A stretch of DNA of 64,000 bases from Pseudocercospora fijiensis CIRAD86 (Eukaryota > Ascomycota > Dothideomycetes > Mycosphaerellales > Mycosphaerellaceae). The position numbers were made by a program, and so were the translations under genes. Position 1 is the stretch's first letter. The number at the start of each line of letters is the position of its first letter. Shown here piece by piece: positions 21,398 through 33,215 of this stretch. The notes below the pieces were generated by a model. It did no database searches. It was not told the DNA's origin and saw only the letters and a program-made list of their open reading frames with translations. The stretch lies in the NCBI RefSeq assembly GCF_000340215.1, contig NW_006921556.1, forward strand, positions 156,687 to 220,686. Reading direction: 5' to 3'.

Positions 21398-21769
21398 ACT
21401 GCTTACTATAAGATCTATCGCTCTAGGTACTAGCCTCCCCTTGTATATAGAGATTAGAAGGAACTTCCCGGGACGGTCTAGTCTATATATGTAAATGCAG
21501 TCGCTAAGCAGACTTTATTAGCAAAGCTATAATTCCGACACTAGCGCCTAATTAGACTAGTCCCGGCGGGATTAATTAGAATCACGTGTATACGACTTCG
21601 CCTACCTACCTAGTTGACGCTTCTTAAGGACATACTTAAGCCCGAGTCCCGTTAGCATTTGTATAGCCGCATTAAGGAGATAGAAACTAGTATTGCAAAT
21701 AATACCCTGTTTCGTAGCCTCTATAATCGCGCTATATTAGAGCGTTACGCAATGTATATCTACTACTCC

Positions 21770-22575
21770 TATGCCGGGCCTAATCTAACTCTGTATACAG
21801 TATGTATAAGAGTTACCTATAGAGACTTAGTCTGCTAGTGCTACTCCGCCCGCTAGGAATAGACGCTCTTGAAAGGGGCGTTAGGCTTCGGACGAAGACT
21901 GATAATTCTTGCTACAATACTATAGAGGAATTCCTTATATAGCTTTTCTGTGTCGTCCTATAGTAGCTAATGTGGTTCCGCGTTGGCTGCCTAAACATAA
22001 CTTAGCATCGTGCGTGCTAGTGCGCTAGAAGATATACCTTCGTAGAGCAAATTAACAGCCTCTATATCGGGGAACGCTAGCATTCCTTAGTCGTCTACGG
22101 TATCTATTCGCCTCGTCTAAGTGTTAAGTACGAGGTCGTAGAAGCGCCTATCCTCGATTCTGTAGCCGAATGCATATAGCTTAGCTAGGAAGTTATACCG
22201 GAGCTGAATGCTTTAGTAGGTATTGTCGAGAGGGCGGTCGGGCTTAATCCCTTAGGGAAACTCCGTATCGATAGTATTCTCGTATATTGCTGCGATATAT
22301 ATATAGAGAGTATTATTATCGACGTCTCCTAGATCGAGCCCCGTACATCTATTCGATAGCTGCTGCTCTAGAGCTAGATATCGCTTACGAAGAAGATATC
22401 GGTAGATAAAAAAGACTTCGTCTTAGCCGTATAGCTATACTGTCTCTATTAAGAATCTATAGCGGTACCGATTAGTATTGCTACTAGAACCGGGTCTTTT
22501 ACTCCTAACCGTAATCTTTTCGCTCTGCGACGCTACGACTAGACCTTATCTCTACTAGAGGGGCAGCTAATCGCA
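21770..22575 (-). pseudogene. RIP-degraded BTB/POZ-domain protein
   Basis: On the minus strand one frame reads from about 22560 down to 21770. Its N-terminal part, with VQLYGQDEVFFIYRYLLRKR then LGDVDNNTLYIYIAAIYEN, has the layout of a fungal BTB domain (strand, helix, then the loop before A3). Next comes RYNFLAKLYAFGYRIEDRRF, which corresponds to the family's conserved LxxLYxLAxKLxxxxF segment, then IDTVDDQGMLAFPDIEAVNL and ALARTMLSYVQAAN. BTB proteins of this kind act as protein-interaction or Cul3 adaptor modules. Stops are TAG/TAA only. It lies head-to-head with the sirtuin relic, about 850 bp apart. The family call rests on motif layout, and the exact subfamily is unknown. Confidence 0.65.
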
Positions 22576-22599
22576 ACGGCGTAAGCTTTAGCCGTATCT

Positions 22600-23428
22600 C
22601 TTCCCCCTACTTTCGTCCCCTCGTCTACCGTTTTTCTTATCGTTGTCGTACATTTGTCGAAGCTCCTATCCCTCTTATATCCTAAGTCACGTTCGAAGGC
22701 TCTTACTAAGCGATATAGTTTTATAGGGCCCTCTCTTAATGAAACTAGTTACGTAGTAGCAGATCTATATAACTCGCGAGGTAAGTATAAGATTATAGGC
22801 CTAGCTATTACTGTTAGGGATAAGAACCGGATAAGCTTCGACCTTAAGGGTTACCTCTAGCAAAGTCGAAATCGTTATAGTCTAGCTGCGGTATGCGGAT
22901 TTAGGAGGTTCTTATAGCCCGATATTTAGTGAAAGTACTCGAGCTTAGTATAACCTTGTCCTTGTCCGAACGTTACTAGGATACTCGTATCGGATATTGT
23001 TTGCTAATTATAGGCGCTAATCTAGGAGTAGGATTAGGGAGTGTATTACGGAGTATAGGCAACTGTTAGACTAGGGTGTTATAGCTAGATATCCCTGTCG
23101 GCTAATTTCTTTAGGCTTCGGCTATTAGTCTTTAACCGGGTAATTCGATCGATTGTACATATATTATACTACGGCTATAGGGTGCTGCCTATACTCGGGG
23201 GACACTCGGAGGGGCGATCGGGGTGCAGGAACACCCCTTTAGCGGAGGCTCCTAGGATGTAGCCTTCGAATCTCCCTTAATACATTAAACACTATACTAC
23301 GCTTATAGCCCCGCTAACTACCCTAGGAGTAACGTTACTGCGCACCTGTTCTATTTATTATCTGACCTCGTATAGATATTTCGTAGCGACTGAAATTTAA
23401 CTAGTCGGCCGAGTAACGGTTTCTATAG
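22600..23428. other. Divergent intergenic region
   Basis: This lies between the minus-strand BTB relic and the plus-strand sirtuin relic. A short open stretch at 22654-22860 has no supporting context. A C-rich pyrimidine tract lies at 22595-22625 and a GA/GC-rich stretch with ACACTCGGAGGGG at 23203-23235. It could have held two divergent promoters, though no TATA box or start site could be fixed. Confidence 0.3.
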
Positions 23429-24883
23429 CAATGCGGCAGCGTCCGTGTTTATAGTCTACGTTTCGCGGCGGCTAAGCCTCGATTGCGAAACAAAACTTAT
23501 ATCGACGATATACTAGCAACTGCAAATACTCTTGCTATCGACCTACCTAAGGTTTATAGGGCTAATCCTAGGGCTAGTCGCAATATTTAGACTCTTATAG
23601 ACATAATACGCTACTATCGAAAGATTATCGTTATTGCTAGGGCGGGCATCTCGACCGTAGTAGGATGTATATAGCTAGTATATTAACGCAAAACGCCGCT
23701 AACATATGCTATAGTACCCGCTTATCGTTCAACTAGCGGTTACTATGCTAGCGGTAGGCGCGACCTGTTTGACTCTAGCGTCTTCTTATCCGTTACGAGG
23801 ACCTAGGAGTTTCTCGATATTATCGAAGACATCCGTACGAGATCCGATTACGCGACGCCTACGGTCTTCTACTACTAGGTAAACGAGCTCGCGGGCGAAG
23901 GCAGACTACTACGCCTCTATTCGTAAAACATCGACATACTCGATATATATACGAGTCTACCTAACTTACTTACGACTACACTACTTTAAAAGTCAAGCAA
24001 TAGCGAGTAGCTACCGGTAATCAAACTGTATAGCTGCGTCGACTATAGCATTTGTAGTAAGTGCGGGGTCTCTACGCCGGTCTTAGCTAGCAAATTTCGC
24101 AATATTTTAACACTTCCGGCTTGTAACAGTTGCAGCGCCTATTCTAGGCGTAGCAGGGCGCTTACTAAAGGAGTGGCTAGACCGCGTATCGCTATGTACT
24201 AGGACTGGCTCTTAATAGACGGTGAAGCTATTACGTAGGTAGAAGCCGAGGACAGCGATGCCGAGCCGGATAGCATAGTTGTAGTTGGTACTAAGCTCGC
24301 TGTTCCTACTACGTATATCCTAACGACCTATTTTAATCGGATCGTCGGGCAACGAGGTAGCCCTCGGATCTAGATTAACTTTGATAGCCTATTATATCGG
24401 GATAGGATAGAATAGGACTTCGATATCCGTAGAAATTGCGAGGTATTTATAGGGAAATTAATGCGTATAACAAGATCTCTAGCTACTAGCCCTGCTAAAC
24501 CGAACCGGATTCTTTCCCCGTATAGTTCTTCGAAGTCGCAGACAGAAGTGCTTCTACGCCTAATAACTAGGTCGATCGATATCGGATATACCGACGATAC
24601 TAGCCCTTAGAGTGATTTAGGACTCGATAACGCCTCTATTTTAGCAGTGCCGTAGCACTAGCCGCCTAAAACGATGCTTAACTCCCTACCTTGCAAGCTC
24701 CCTTAGCGGCTACTAGCATCCGATTAGCACTTTAACTATATATTTCAGCTACCTATAGAGGAAATGGTTAGGCGCCGCCGTCTAGTAGTAACTCCTGCTC
24801 TACGCAGTATATAGTAGTTATTACCGCGGTCGCATAGCGGAAGTTAGACATGTTATAGGCGTCGCGTAGCTTACTGTAACTAG
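23429..24883 (+). pseudogene. RIP-degraded sirtuin (Sir2-family, Hst3/Hst4-like)
   Basis: Sirtuins are NAD-dependent protein deacylases, and the fungal Hst3/4 group acts on chromatin. One frame without indels covers the domain. LIDIIRYYRKIIVIARAGIS (about 23593-23655) is the NAD-binding entry, GRRDLFDSSVF the small-domain loop, and GRLLRLYSQNIDILD the TQNID motif. CSKC (24053-24064) and a later CNSC form the zinc ribbon. AEPDSIVVVGTKLAVP is the DxxxVxGTSLxVxP strand, with PRIQINFD after it. Two catalytic motifs are changed as RIP predicts: the first Gly of GAGIS is now Arg (TGGG to TAGG), and LHG is now LYS at 24026-24034 (CATGGC to TATAGC). The frame may end at TAG near 24605 or at 24881. 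The start codon is not visible. Confidence 0.88.
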
Positions 24884-27800
24884 ATATAGGCCCCGTATAT
24901 AGACGTAGATAGACATCGTCCTAGAGAATAGTATATTAGATCTCGGCATACTTATCGCGATAACCTCTACTGTTTTCTACGGCTGCAATTTATTGCTAGA
25001 AGCTTATATATCTCGCATTGTTAGTAGAACGTTGCCTCCGCCCTACCGAGCTATTGTCCTTCGCGTAAGCCTGTCTCGGTAGTAGGTTATATAGGTACTA
25101 TTTGTTATCTATACGGTACCGTGCGTACGGTTCTAGGTGCGAGCGTAGAAGACCTAGTAGCGCAGCCCTATAGACGAAGCCGGGGATAGATAACGGCCTC
25201 TATTACTTTACCGTCCCTCTCTACGACGATTTTGTCTTAATTACCTACTACTATAACCGACAATCCATCTAACGACCGCGGTTTATAACATCTATTAGCC
25301 GCTAGAAATTATCGTAACGCTCCGGTCTCGTTCGCTTAGAGCTATAGAAGTGTTAGGGTTATATCTTTAACAATTATTCCGTATATTACCGACATATACT
25401 ATAGCTGCCGGAATTAGGCGTCGGGCTAAATCTAGTTCTTACGCAAAATTCTATCTACCGGCTTTAAGAACTTCCTAGATAGGCTCGGCGGCACGGATCG
25501 CATAGAATAGATAAGTAACAATAACCGGATAGATAGGAGGGTCTTAATCGCGTATAGCAAGAACGGCATTAACGTTAACCTTTAGTATCGTGCGGGTTGC
25601 GATATCCGAGTAGAGCCTTTATACTCGTCGAATTAACTTCAAGCTCTGTAGGTACCTCTTAAGAGACCGACAATAGTCGTCGCCCGCGTTCTCTACTAGT
25701 AAGCGGATAGTCTCCGGGAGGACTAACTCCTCGAGCTCCTACTAAATTACGTTAGCTCGCTATATTAATATCTAGGCCTTCTGCTCCTGCTTACCCCCTA
25801 GTATAGATCGGTCGCATTTAGGTTAGATAGTATCTAGTATAAGAAGATTCTCCTCTCTACGTCCCGAGCCGACTCTATACGAGTAGTTAATAGAGAGTTG
25901 TAGTAGGCAATCGCGGCTATACTATAGGCAATAGCCTATAGAATACGTTGCTATATCTTAGCCCCCCGATATTCGTGCGCTATAATACTATCGTATCGTT
26001 CAACTTGCACTATATACTAATTGCTAACTAGTTTAAAAGTTTCATTAGGGATAAGGATTGTACTACTATAGCTACGCGTTAGTTGCAACATTCGCGAGTA
26101 GATTGCGGCTCTAGCCTTTTATACTAGTCGATAGTCGATAAGATCTAACCTAAAGCCTCCGCTACTACACTCGAGTCGTATTCTATCTCGAGCCGGCTCC
26201 GTACGACTGCTAGTATACGTATCGCTATATCTTAGCTAGACTAAGATTCGTAAAGATATTAGGTTAGTAGAGTGTCTTTATAAAGAGAGGGGTACGATTA
26301 CAGCCCTATAAGGTTCTCGATATAGGAGTTATATTAAACATTGCACGGGTCCCTACTCCTATTGATCCGCCGCCCGCGTTCGTCTTACGTAACTATCTCC
26401 GCGGAAGTCGGTATCTCGATTTCCCGATCTTCCGCGACGCGCCTAGCTAATTAATAAATAACGCTACCTTTCGCGTCGTCCCGAGCAATACCGGTCTAGC
26501 TTCCTAGTATCTAGGCCCTTATAAAGTCTTCTATAGCGACTCCGCCGCACTAATGTCGCTATAATTAGGTTACCTCCCGCCCCCGACCTCGCATACCTCT
26601 CCCTATCTAACTATCGCTATTATATTCCTAATACTAGCTCCCTTGTCTAGTATACGTCGAGCGCTATATCGAGTACGACTAACTCGGGGGCTATCGAGGG
26701 CTTAGAGTATAGCACCTAGCGGCGAATAGCGTACGCGCTAGCGTTAAGAGCATCGCAGCTCCTTAGTAGCTTATCGTAATAACCGTATACAGCGTTAAAA
26801 TGCTTAGGCCCGCTTTTTCGAACGATTGCTACCGGAGCTACGACTACGTATATACGAAGAAGTGCTAGGTAGACGGGATGTTTATCTATAGCGCGACTCT
26901 AGGCCGGGACAACCGATTAGGAACACTTGCTATTATAGCCTTCCGACTCCGGTACCTATCGCCTCTACGAGCGTATTTACCGACGCCGCTTTCCTAGAGC
27001 TATAGGTCGACTACTGCGTACAATCGGTTAACGATCCGCTGTAGTTTATACTCCTAGCTAGCTGTCGACAAATCTATAATAAAGCATCCGAAATAGCGGT
27101 TACTACTAACCTCTAGATTATATATACATCCGCGTTTGAGCGCTTTATATCCTAGGTAATCCTATACGCGCCTTACCTTGTTTGCAAGTTTAAGCGTATC
27201 CGCTTAGTCCTTGCTAGGGACTCTGTAATATTCTATTACTAGTCTTTTGTACGTAGTAGGATTAGGAAATTAACGGGTCTACGCGAATTGTAGGTACTCG
27301 CGACACTTCCTATATATAGAATACTAACTTATGCGAACGCTATCTCCGATAGTCTTAGAGTTCTATACGATTTCGCTATCCTTCCTCTATAGAAAGTGTC
27401 GGTTGTTATATAGCAGCGAGGTAGTAGCCGAGGGTTTAACTTACCGACATGCTCTATAGGTATCTCGAGGAGGACGGAGGAGGTACTACTACAAAATCCT
27501 AAGATTGTTACAAAAGCTTAGAACGACGAGCTATGTAAAGCTAAGGCTAAAAGATAGGCTAAAGTTACCGCGAAAGATACCGTAGAGCTTAAGCGGCGAC
27601 AGGATATGCGGTCGAATTTAGGTCTACGGTCTCTATCGTCCTTACGCTCGGCTCTTAGGGTATAAGGGCTAGGAAGGAAGAGGCTAGCTTTAGGGCAAGG
27701 TATTAAAGGCGACGACAACTTCTAGGGATACCGGTATATAGTCCTTTAACTATAACCTAGGGGAAAAGGTTGCAGATAGCGCGAAAGCAAGCTATACGGC

Positions 27801-28080
27801 AAAGGCAGACACCTAGAACGGTTCGAAGGCATATCGTAAGGAGAGGGGAGTCCGCGCTAAACGATAGTAGTACTATAGATTATAACTAGCGAGCATAGCG
27901 TAAAATAAACCCTTCGTTTCTAAGATAGTTCAAGGACTAAGAGGAGGAGGGATCTACTCGCTAGTAGAGAATAATAGATAAGGTAGGTTAGTCGCCGACA
28001 CTTATCGTATAGAGGGAGCTAGTAGAAGGTGCCTTAGTAGCTTAGTCTAGAAGCATCAGTTGATTAGAATAACACTATTA
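24884..28080 (+). other. Unresolved coding remains
   Basis: Several segments read coherently on the plus strand, but I cannot join them into genes. The clearest runs at about 26240-26835 with VRLQPYKVLDIGVILNIARV, LRNYLRGSRYLDFPIFRD, GPYKVFYSDSAALMSLQLGY and a hydrophobic LTIAIIFLILAPLSSIRRAL, then a Gln/Arg-rich end. Another runs near 27100-27330 with APYLVCKFKRIRLVLARDS. A membrane-associated protein is possible. At 27450-27900 the sequence is purine-rich, encoding Lys/Arg-rich stretches in more than one frame. No family recognised. Confidence 0.3.
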
Positions 28081-28447
28081 TTCGATAGTACCTCTTAGAC
28101 AAACTTTCTACGCGGAGAGCTCTATCCTTGTCTAATAGTAGAACTGTCCTAGAAGGGCTAATATAGTATATTAGCGAAGAACAGTATTGTATATTCTAGA
28201 TATTAGGGTAAGCAGACGGAGACTATACTAGACATCGGCTACTAAGGTCGTAGAGCAGTCGTAGCTAGTCGTCCGCGTAGTAGTGACCGCTATAACCTTT
28301 CTAGGCGCCGTTAATATTAGATCTATAGTGTCCGTAAAGCGTTTACGCTATTATTAATCGCTAAAAATGTCCCGCTAGACCTAGACTAGGACGATATCGG
28401 GCCTATAGCTCGAGGCTCGCCGTACGTCCGGCCGAACACGAATAGTA

Positions 28448-28492
28448 GGTATATTGATTACTAATCGCGAGCGGGACGCGATTAATATATCC
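28448..28492. repeat. H inverted repeat, copy d (extended form)
   Basis: Arms GGTATATTGATTACTAATCGCG (left, with an internal 7-base bulge) and CGCGATTAATATATCC. The loop is AGCGGGA. Flanked on the left by CGTACGTCCGGCCGAACACG. Confidence 0.8.
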
Positions 28493-28640
28493 GCTACCAT
28501 TTCCGCGACCGTAAGTTCTATCGAACTAGTACGCTATAGTTACGGTATATAACGACCGGCCTCTACTCTACTCTCTTACTGCTAGTCGTAGAGGCTTAAG
28601 AATGCTGCTATAGGGCGCTCTCGAATAAAGGTTGTATAGA

Positions 28641-28665
28641 TTTCGCTAGGACGGTCCTAGCGAAA
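28641..28665 (+). repeat. P palindrome, copy 6
   Basis: TTTCGCTAGGAC and GTCCTAGCGAAA around a central G: every base but the central one is paired. No second hairpin follows. Confidence 0.9.
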
Positions 28666-29092
28666 ACATAGCCGGTCGGTCTTAGCATTTTCTAGGACTT
28701 CTATAGGCTAAAGAGACAGGAATAATGCGATAAGTCCGTGCGGTATCTTATTCTATCTCTTTATAGACTCGTACTAGAGAAGAGATATATCCTTGCTTGT
28801 TTATACAAATCGGGAGAACCGGGACGTTTGCTTTTTATAGCTCCTAAACAGCTTAGCGGAAGTGTTAAGGGGTACGTCTAGAGACTATCGTCCCTTCCCT
28901 TACGTATACGTTGCGATGTCTTTATACTACTTTATACGCGATACAGAGGACATGCAAAGCTTTCGTATATAGTAAGACTACGCTAATAATACTACGTAGT
29001 AGCAGCCGTCCTATCCTTACGAAGCGGGTAGGTACATCGATATACGGAATTAGCCTCCCGGGCCCTCGAATTAGGATGTATATATAGCACTT

Positions 29093-29627
29093 AACTACGC
29101 CTAGTATACCGTTGCGATCTGCGTTGTAAAGAAAAGAATGTATAGGAGGCAGGTATTTCCGTAGGACGGTCCTAGCGAAAGGCGGGAACTCCCGTATCGC
29201 TAAGCCCTAACGTAAACATTGACGCGTCTACGCGCCCTTGCGACTTCTCCCTCGTCCTTCCTTAGCTACTTACTATTACATATATTAAGCATTCTAGCGG
29301 CGCTTAGAAATATAGCACTTGTTTATTCTAGTATATCGCCGTTCCTACTAGCCCTATCGGTACTCGGGCTAGAGGCTACTATCGTGCGACCTAGCTATTA
29401 TTATACTATAGGTAATAATTACACTTCCCTTGCTACTATAAAAGTCTAATATGCTAGCAGAGAATAACTACTTGTACTACATTCGCCTACTCCTCTAGAC
29501 ATTATCGAGAGTACGTAGTAAACTAGCTCTACTTTCCTCCCGAGGCGACGATACTACGCCTAATAATACTACGCTTCTCGATGCTCCTAGGTTAGTCGGC
29601 CTTACCCCGCGGTTAGCTAAATTTACC
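29093..29627 (+). repeat. Repeat R3, copy 2
   Basis: Matches 20234-20742. It differs by scattered C/T and G/A changes and by two small insertions near 29500 and 29560. It contains the P palindrome at 29156-29180 with companion hairpin GGCGGGA-ACT-CCCGT. Confidence 0.75.
29156..29180 (+). repeat. P palindrome, copy 7
   Basis: TTTCCGTAGGAC and GTCCTAGCGAAA, with companion hairpin downstream. Confidence 0.85.
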
Positions 29628-29659
29628 TATATAATAATATATTATATAGGGTCGAACCT

Positions 29660-30225
29660 ATCTACCTAGCTTTACTCGGTAATATTAATGCCTTTACTAC
29701 TCTCGTGCCGCCTAGCCTAGATCCCGTCGCCGTAATTATCGAACTTTCCTACGTCGACTTCCTTAAGTTCCTAGGGTTCAACGACGACGGATAGCCTCTG
29801 CTATAGTGTTCCGCCGTATACCTCGCGAATATTAAGATAGTCAAAAGTATTAAGCTTAGGATGCCGCGACCTATCCGCTTGTAGTTCCCTCGATACGCGC
29901 AAGGGTAGGAGGACTATCGCTATTATAACTTCGACGGCGTATATTATAGGCGAGTAGTTACGGCTATTCTAGAACTAGCTAGACATTAGTTTATCGGTCG
30001 GGGCTTGTATATAAGGGCGACTAGTTATATCCGGGAGGAGATAGTAACGGAGTTCGAGGATGCCTTTAATAAAGAGGCAAAAGCCGTAGACGCCTACGAA
30101 AACGCAGATAGCGTAATCTTCGTCCCTAGGGTAGGATATAGTTACTCGGTAGCCTACAAGAAATCGTAGCGCCGCCGCCTATAGTTTTTACGCCTGCGAC
30201 GGTCGGTTAGTCCTCTTCTATATTG
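29660..30225 (+). pseudogene. RIP-degraded unknown protein fragment
   Basis: A coherent frame of about 185 codons: FTTLVPPSLDPVAVIIELSY, then VDFLKFLGFNDDG, RPIRLQFPRYAQGQEDYRYY and VTEFEDAFNKEAKAVDAYEN, ending in a basic stretch (YKKSQRRRLQF). Premature stops are all TAG. It starts right after R3 copy 2 and ends about 400 bp before R4 copy 2. Family unknown. Confidence 0.5.
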
Positions 30226-30730
30226 TATTAGTTTGTATACAATGCTATCCCGGCTAATAAGAACATATTAACGTCGCTCTATATGTCTCTATACTTCCCG
30301 GAACTTCGATCTAGCTATTATCGATATACTTATATTCTACTAACAAGTTCCTATCGTTATACGGACGTAGATACTAAAGTAGTCGAAATATACCTATAGG
30401 TATATTAAGCTTCGACTATGTTATAGCTAGGATCAATTTATGTATATATAAAGTATTGTCTAACTATACTATCTCTAACTAAAATTACCCCCTCTTCCCT
30501 ATTACCTTTCTTTAATAAAGGCGATAAGAGAGCAAATGTCGGGTAGCACTTAGGATTCCTAATAGTTAATAACTTACTGTACTAGAAAGCGTAGTCTAGT
30601 TTGCTAATGCCGCCCCGGCCCGCCTTTATACTATCATTAATCGCTGAAAATGTCCCGCTAGACCTAGACTAGGACGATATCGGGCCTATAGCTCGAGGCT
30701 CGCCGTACGTCCGGCCGAACACGAATAGTA

Positions 30731-30774
30731 GGTATATTGATTACCGATCGCGAGCGGGACGCGATTAATATACC
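30731..30774. repeat. H inverted repeat, copy e (extended form)
   Basis: Arms GGTATATTGATTACCGATCGCG and CGCGATTAATATACC, loop AGCGGGA. It lies 150 bp before P copy 8. Confidence 0.85.
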
Positions 30775-30923
30775 CGCTACTATTTCCGCGACCGTAAGTT
30801 CTATCGAACTAGTGCGCTACAGTTACGGTATATAACGACCGGCCTCTGCTCTGCTCTCTTACTACTAGTCGTAGAGGCTTAAGAATGCTACTATAGGGCG
30901 CTCTCGAACAAAGGTTGTATAGA

Positions 30924-30948
30924 TTTCGCTAGAACGGTCCTAGCGAAA
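30924..30948 (+). repeat. P palindrome, copy 8
   Basis: TTTCGCTAGAAC and GTCCTAGCGAAA, one change from the consensus. Confidence 0.85.
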
Positions 30949-31049
30949 ATATAGCCGGTCGGTCTTAGCATTTTTTAGGACTTCTATAGGCTAAAGAGAC
31001 AGGAATGATGCGACAAGTCCGTACGGTATCGTATTCTATCTCTTTACGT

Positions 31050-33215
31050 ACTAGTAGGCGTATAGCCTAAGGATTAGGGTTCCTCCGCTTACGTCCGAGC
31101 TATACCGCCTACGTTTAACTCCTTTACTAATAAGTCTATTTGCTATGTCTACTGCTTCTCGGTTAGGTCCTATTCCTCCTCGGAAGCTTAAACTTCTTCG
31201 TAGTATCGTCCTCTACTACGCGAGTGCTTCGAACGCGTTTCGGAGTATTAGGCGAGCCGGACATTCCGCCGTCTTCGTCTTCCCTATGCTTGCGCTTTAA
31301 GTGCGGTACTAACTCTATTACTATACCGGTTACAAGCATCTCCTAAACCTTGTCCCGCTACTCTATACTAGTGTTAGCCTTAATCGCTGCGCTAGGGTAA
31401 ACAACCTACGAACCTTAGATAAGGATCTTCTTCGGGCTTAGCTATATATAAACTTAGCCGCCTTTCTTCGTTTCTGCCTAATTATTAGCGCCTATACTAT
31501 AGAGTGCTAGCTATATGTCTTACTCTCGGTATTAGTCGCTTCGCCCTTGTCTCCGTAGAGACTTTTCAATTTCCGATCTACTACTTCTTTTGCTTTCGGG
31601 TCTTTCGCTAACTATATCGTAGTTAGTCGTAGCGGTAGCAACGATAATACGATATATAAATACCGTATCCCGCAGTTCCTCCTCTAACTAGTAGTATAGC
31701 GATGCCGCGTCTTTCGAGGCTATTTTCTACTATAGTAGTCTATAGTTGTTACGTTACTAGTCGCGGTGCGGTGCCTAGGTAGCTATTAGAACCGTACCCG
31801 GTACGTAGTAGGGCCTAGCTCGCTGCTATAGAAACCGGTAGAGATTCGCTTTCGCGCGTCGGCCGTGTTCCTCGAGTCTTTATTTTAAAAACAAATATAA
31901 GCGGGACCCTACTTCGCTATAGACCTCTATTCTTCCGCGCTCTACCCGCCCTACCTCTCTACCCTCTATAATACTAGGTCTACGGCACTTAACTATTACG
32001 TCGATTTAATACCCGAGTTATATAGTCCTAGTCCTAAGGCGGGCGCCGGCGAGATAAAGCCTAAGGTTAGTACTAGTTAGCAAACTAAGCGGGATCGGAC
32101 ACTTACTAATACGGTCTTAGAAGAGCGAGGAGGCCCGGCGTCTCGAGGTTAGCGTCGTTAGTTACTTAGGCTATATCGACCACTTACTAATATACTTCTA
32201 GAAGGGATAGGCGCTAGAAAGCCCTAGAAAAGATCTGCCGCCGACGGCGTAGTATACGAGTAAGCTAACCGATCCTCGATAGGCAAGCAAACCTTACTAA
32301 TTATTACGGCCGTATAGAACGCAGCTGCGGAGAGGCTAGCCCGGAAGCCGGACGCAGCCGAACTTCGCAAACTAAAGGGACTAAGATTCTTGTCCGCGAC
32401 AATAAGGCTAACAAAGAGGTTAAGACGCCGATTAAGAAGCTATAAGGGGCGAACGCGACTATCGACTCGTCTTCGCCTACCGACCGGGTTCGTACGCTAT
32501 TCGAGAGCAAGATAGCTAACCTCCTCTAGATAGCTAAGATCGATAAGACGCCGCCGCAGTCGTATAAGCGGGCGCCTACTTTAGGACTCAATAAATATTT
32601 AGTGCCCTCGGATAACCCGAAATCATTCTACGCCTAGAACCCCGGAACCTAAGCCTAAGGAGGTATTATCGGCGAGGTCTTTATACTAGATTTGACACCT
32701 AGTAAGAAGCATATACGTAGTAACCTAGAGATCGAGCCTATACCTATCTAGCTACTAGCATCGTCGACTGTCGGCGGTAGTAGGAAGTAGGTAGGCAGTT
32801 CCGATATACCGAAGAAGGCGTAGCTAGAGAGCCTTAAGCCTAAACCCTCGCCTAGTAAGACTAAGCTAACGACGTCGCTAAAGGGGCCTCCTACCGTCTC
32901 TAATTAGACCGTAGCTTCTTTTAGCGGCTTAAGCCGGTTCTTAGTAGAAGCTAAGGCATCTATAGAGCTTCTAAAAGGAGACAGGCCTCCTACTAGCAGT
33001 TAGGGTAAGAAGGACACTAGCAGCTACGCGGAGGAGCTCGGAAAACCTCGTCGGCTTGCTATAGTCGAGTCGGTAGGTACGGCCGACAAAAAGCGCAAGC
33101 ACGAGTCTCCTAGCCCGCTATCGTCTAAGCTAAACCGTTAGGCGTCGAAGTCCCCTAAGACTACTTACTCCTCGAGTACTACTCGTCGAAACCGCCGGAA
33201 GGGGTAAGCGACGCA
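31050..33215 (+). pseudogene. RIP-degraded disordered, basic protein with nuclear-localisation-like runs
   Basis: Low-complexity coding remains. The convincing part runs from about 32650 to 33210 in one frame and is rich in Ser, Pro, Lys and Thr. It includes GGIIGEVFILDLTPSKKHIR, then LKPKPSPSKTKLTTSLKGPP, FSGLSRFLVEAKASIELLKG and ADKKRKHESPSPLSSKL. Upstream, 32000-32600 reads in another frame with Lys/Arg/Ala-rich segments. The region 31080-31900 gives no clear frame. The KKRKHE-type runs suggest a nuclear protein. No domain recognised. Confidence 0.4.

Larger units (their letters stand above)
28085..28765 (+). repeat. Repeat R4, copy 1
   Basis: About 680 bp. The first 265 bp match 37925-38260, around CTACTAAGGTCGTAGAGCAG and GTAAAGCGTTTACGC. 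The remainder matches 30637-31045 almost base for base. It contains H (28448-28492) and P (28641-28665). There is no coding frame. It looks like a conserved gene-3' or mobile-unit 3' region. Confidence 0.8.
30637..31045 (+). repeat. Repeat R4, copy 2
   Basis: Nearly identical to 28350-28765. It carries H (30731-30774) and P (30924-30948). The differences are almost all C/T or G/A at CpA/TpG sites, so the two copies diverged mainly by RIP. Confidence 0.85.

Noticed and set aside
22654..22860. 68-codon plus-strand open frame upstream of the sirtuin relic
   Set aside because: Isolated, no continuation upstream or downstream, and no recognisable motif; kept only as a remark on the divergent intergenic region.
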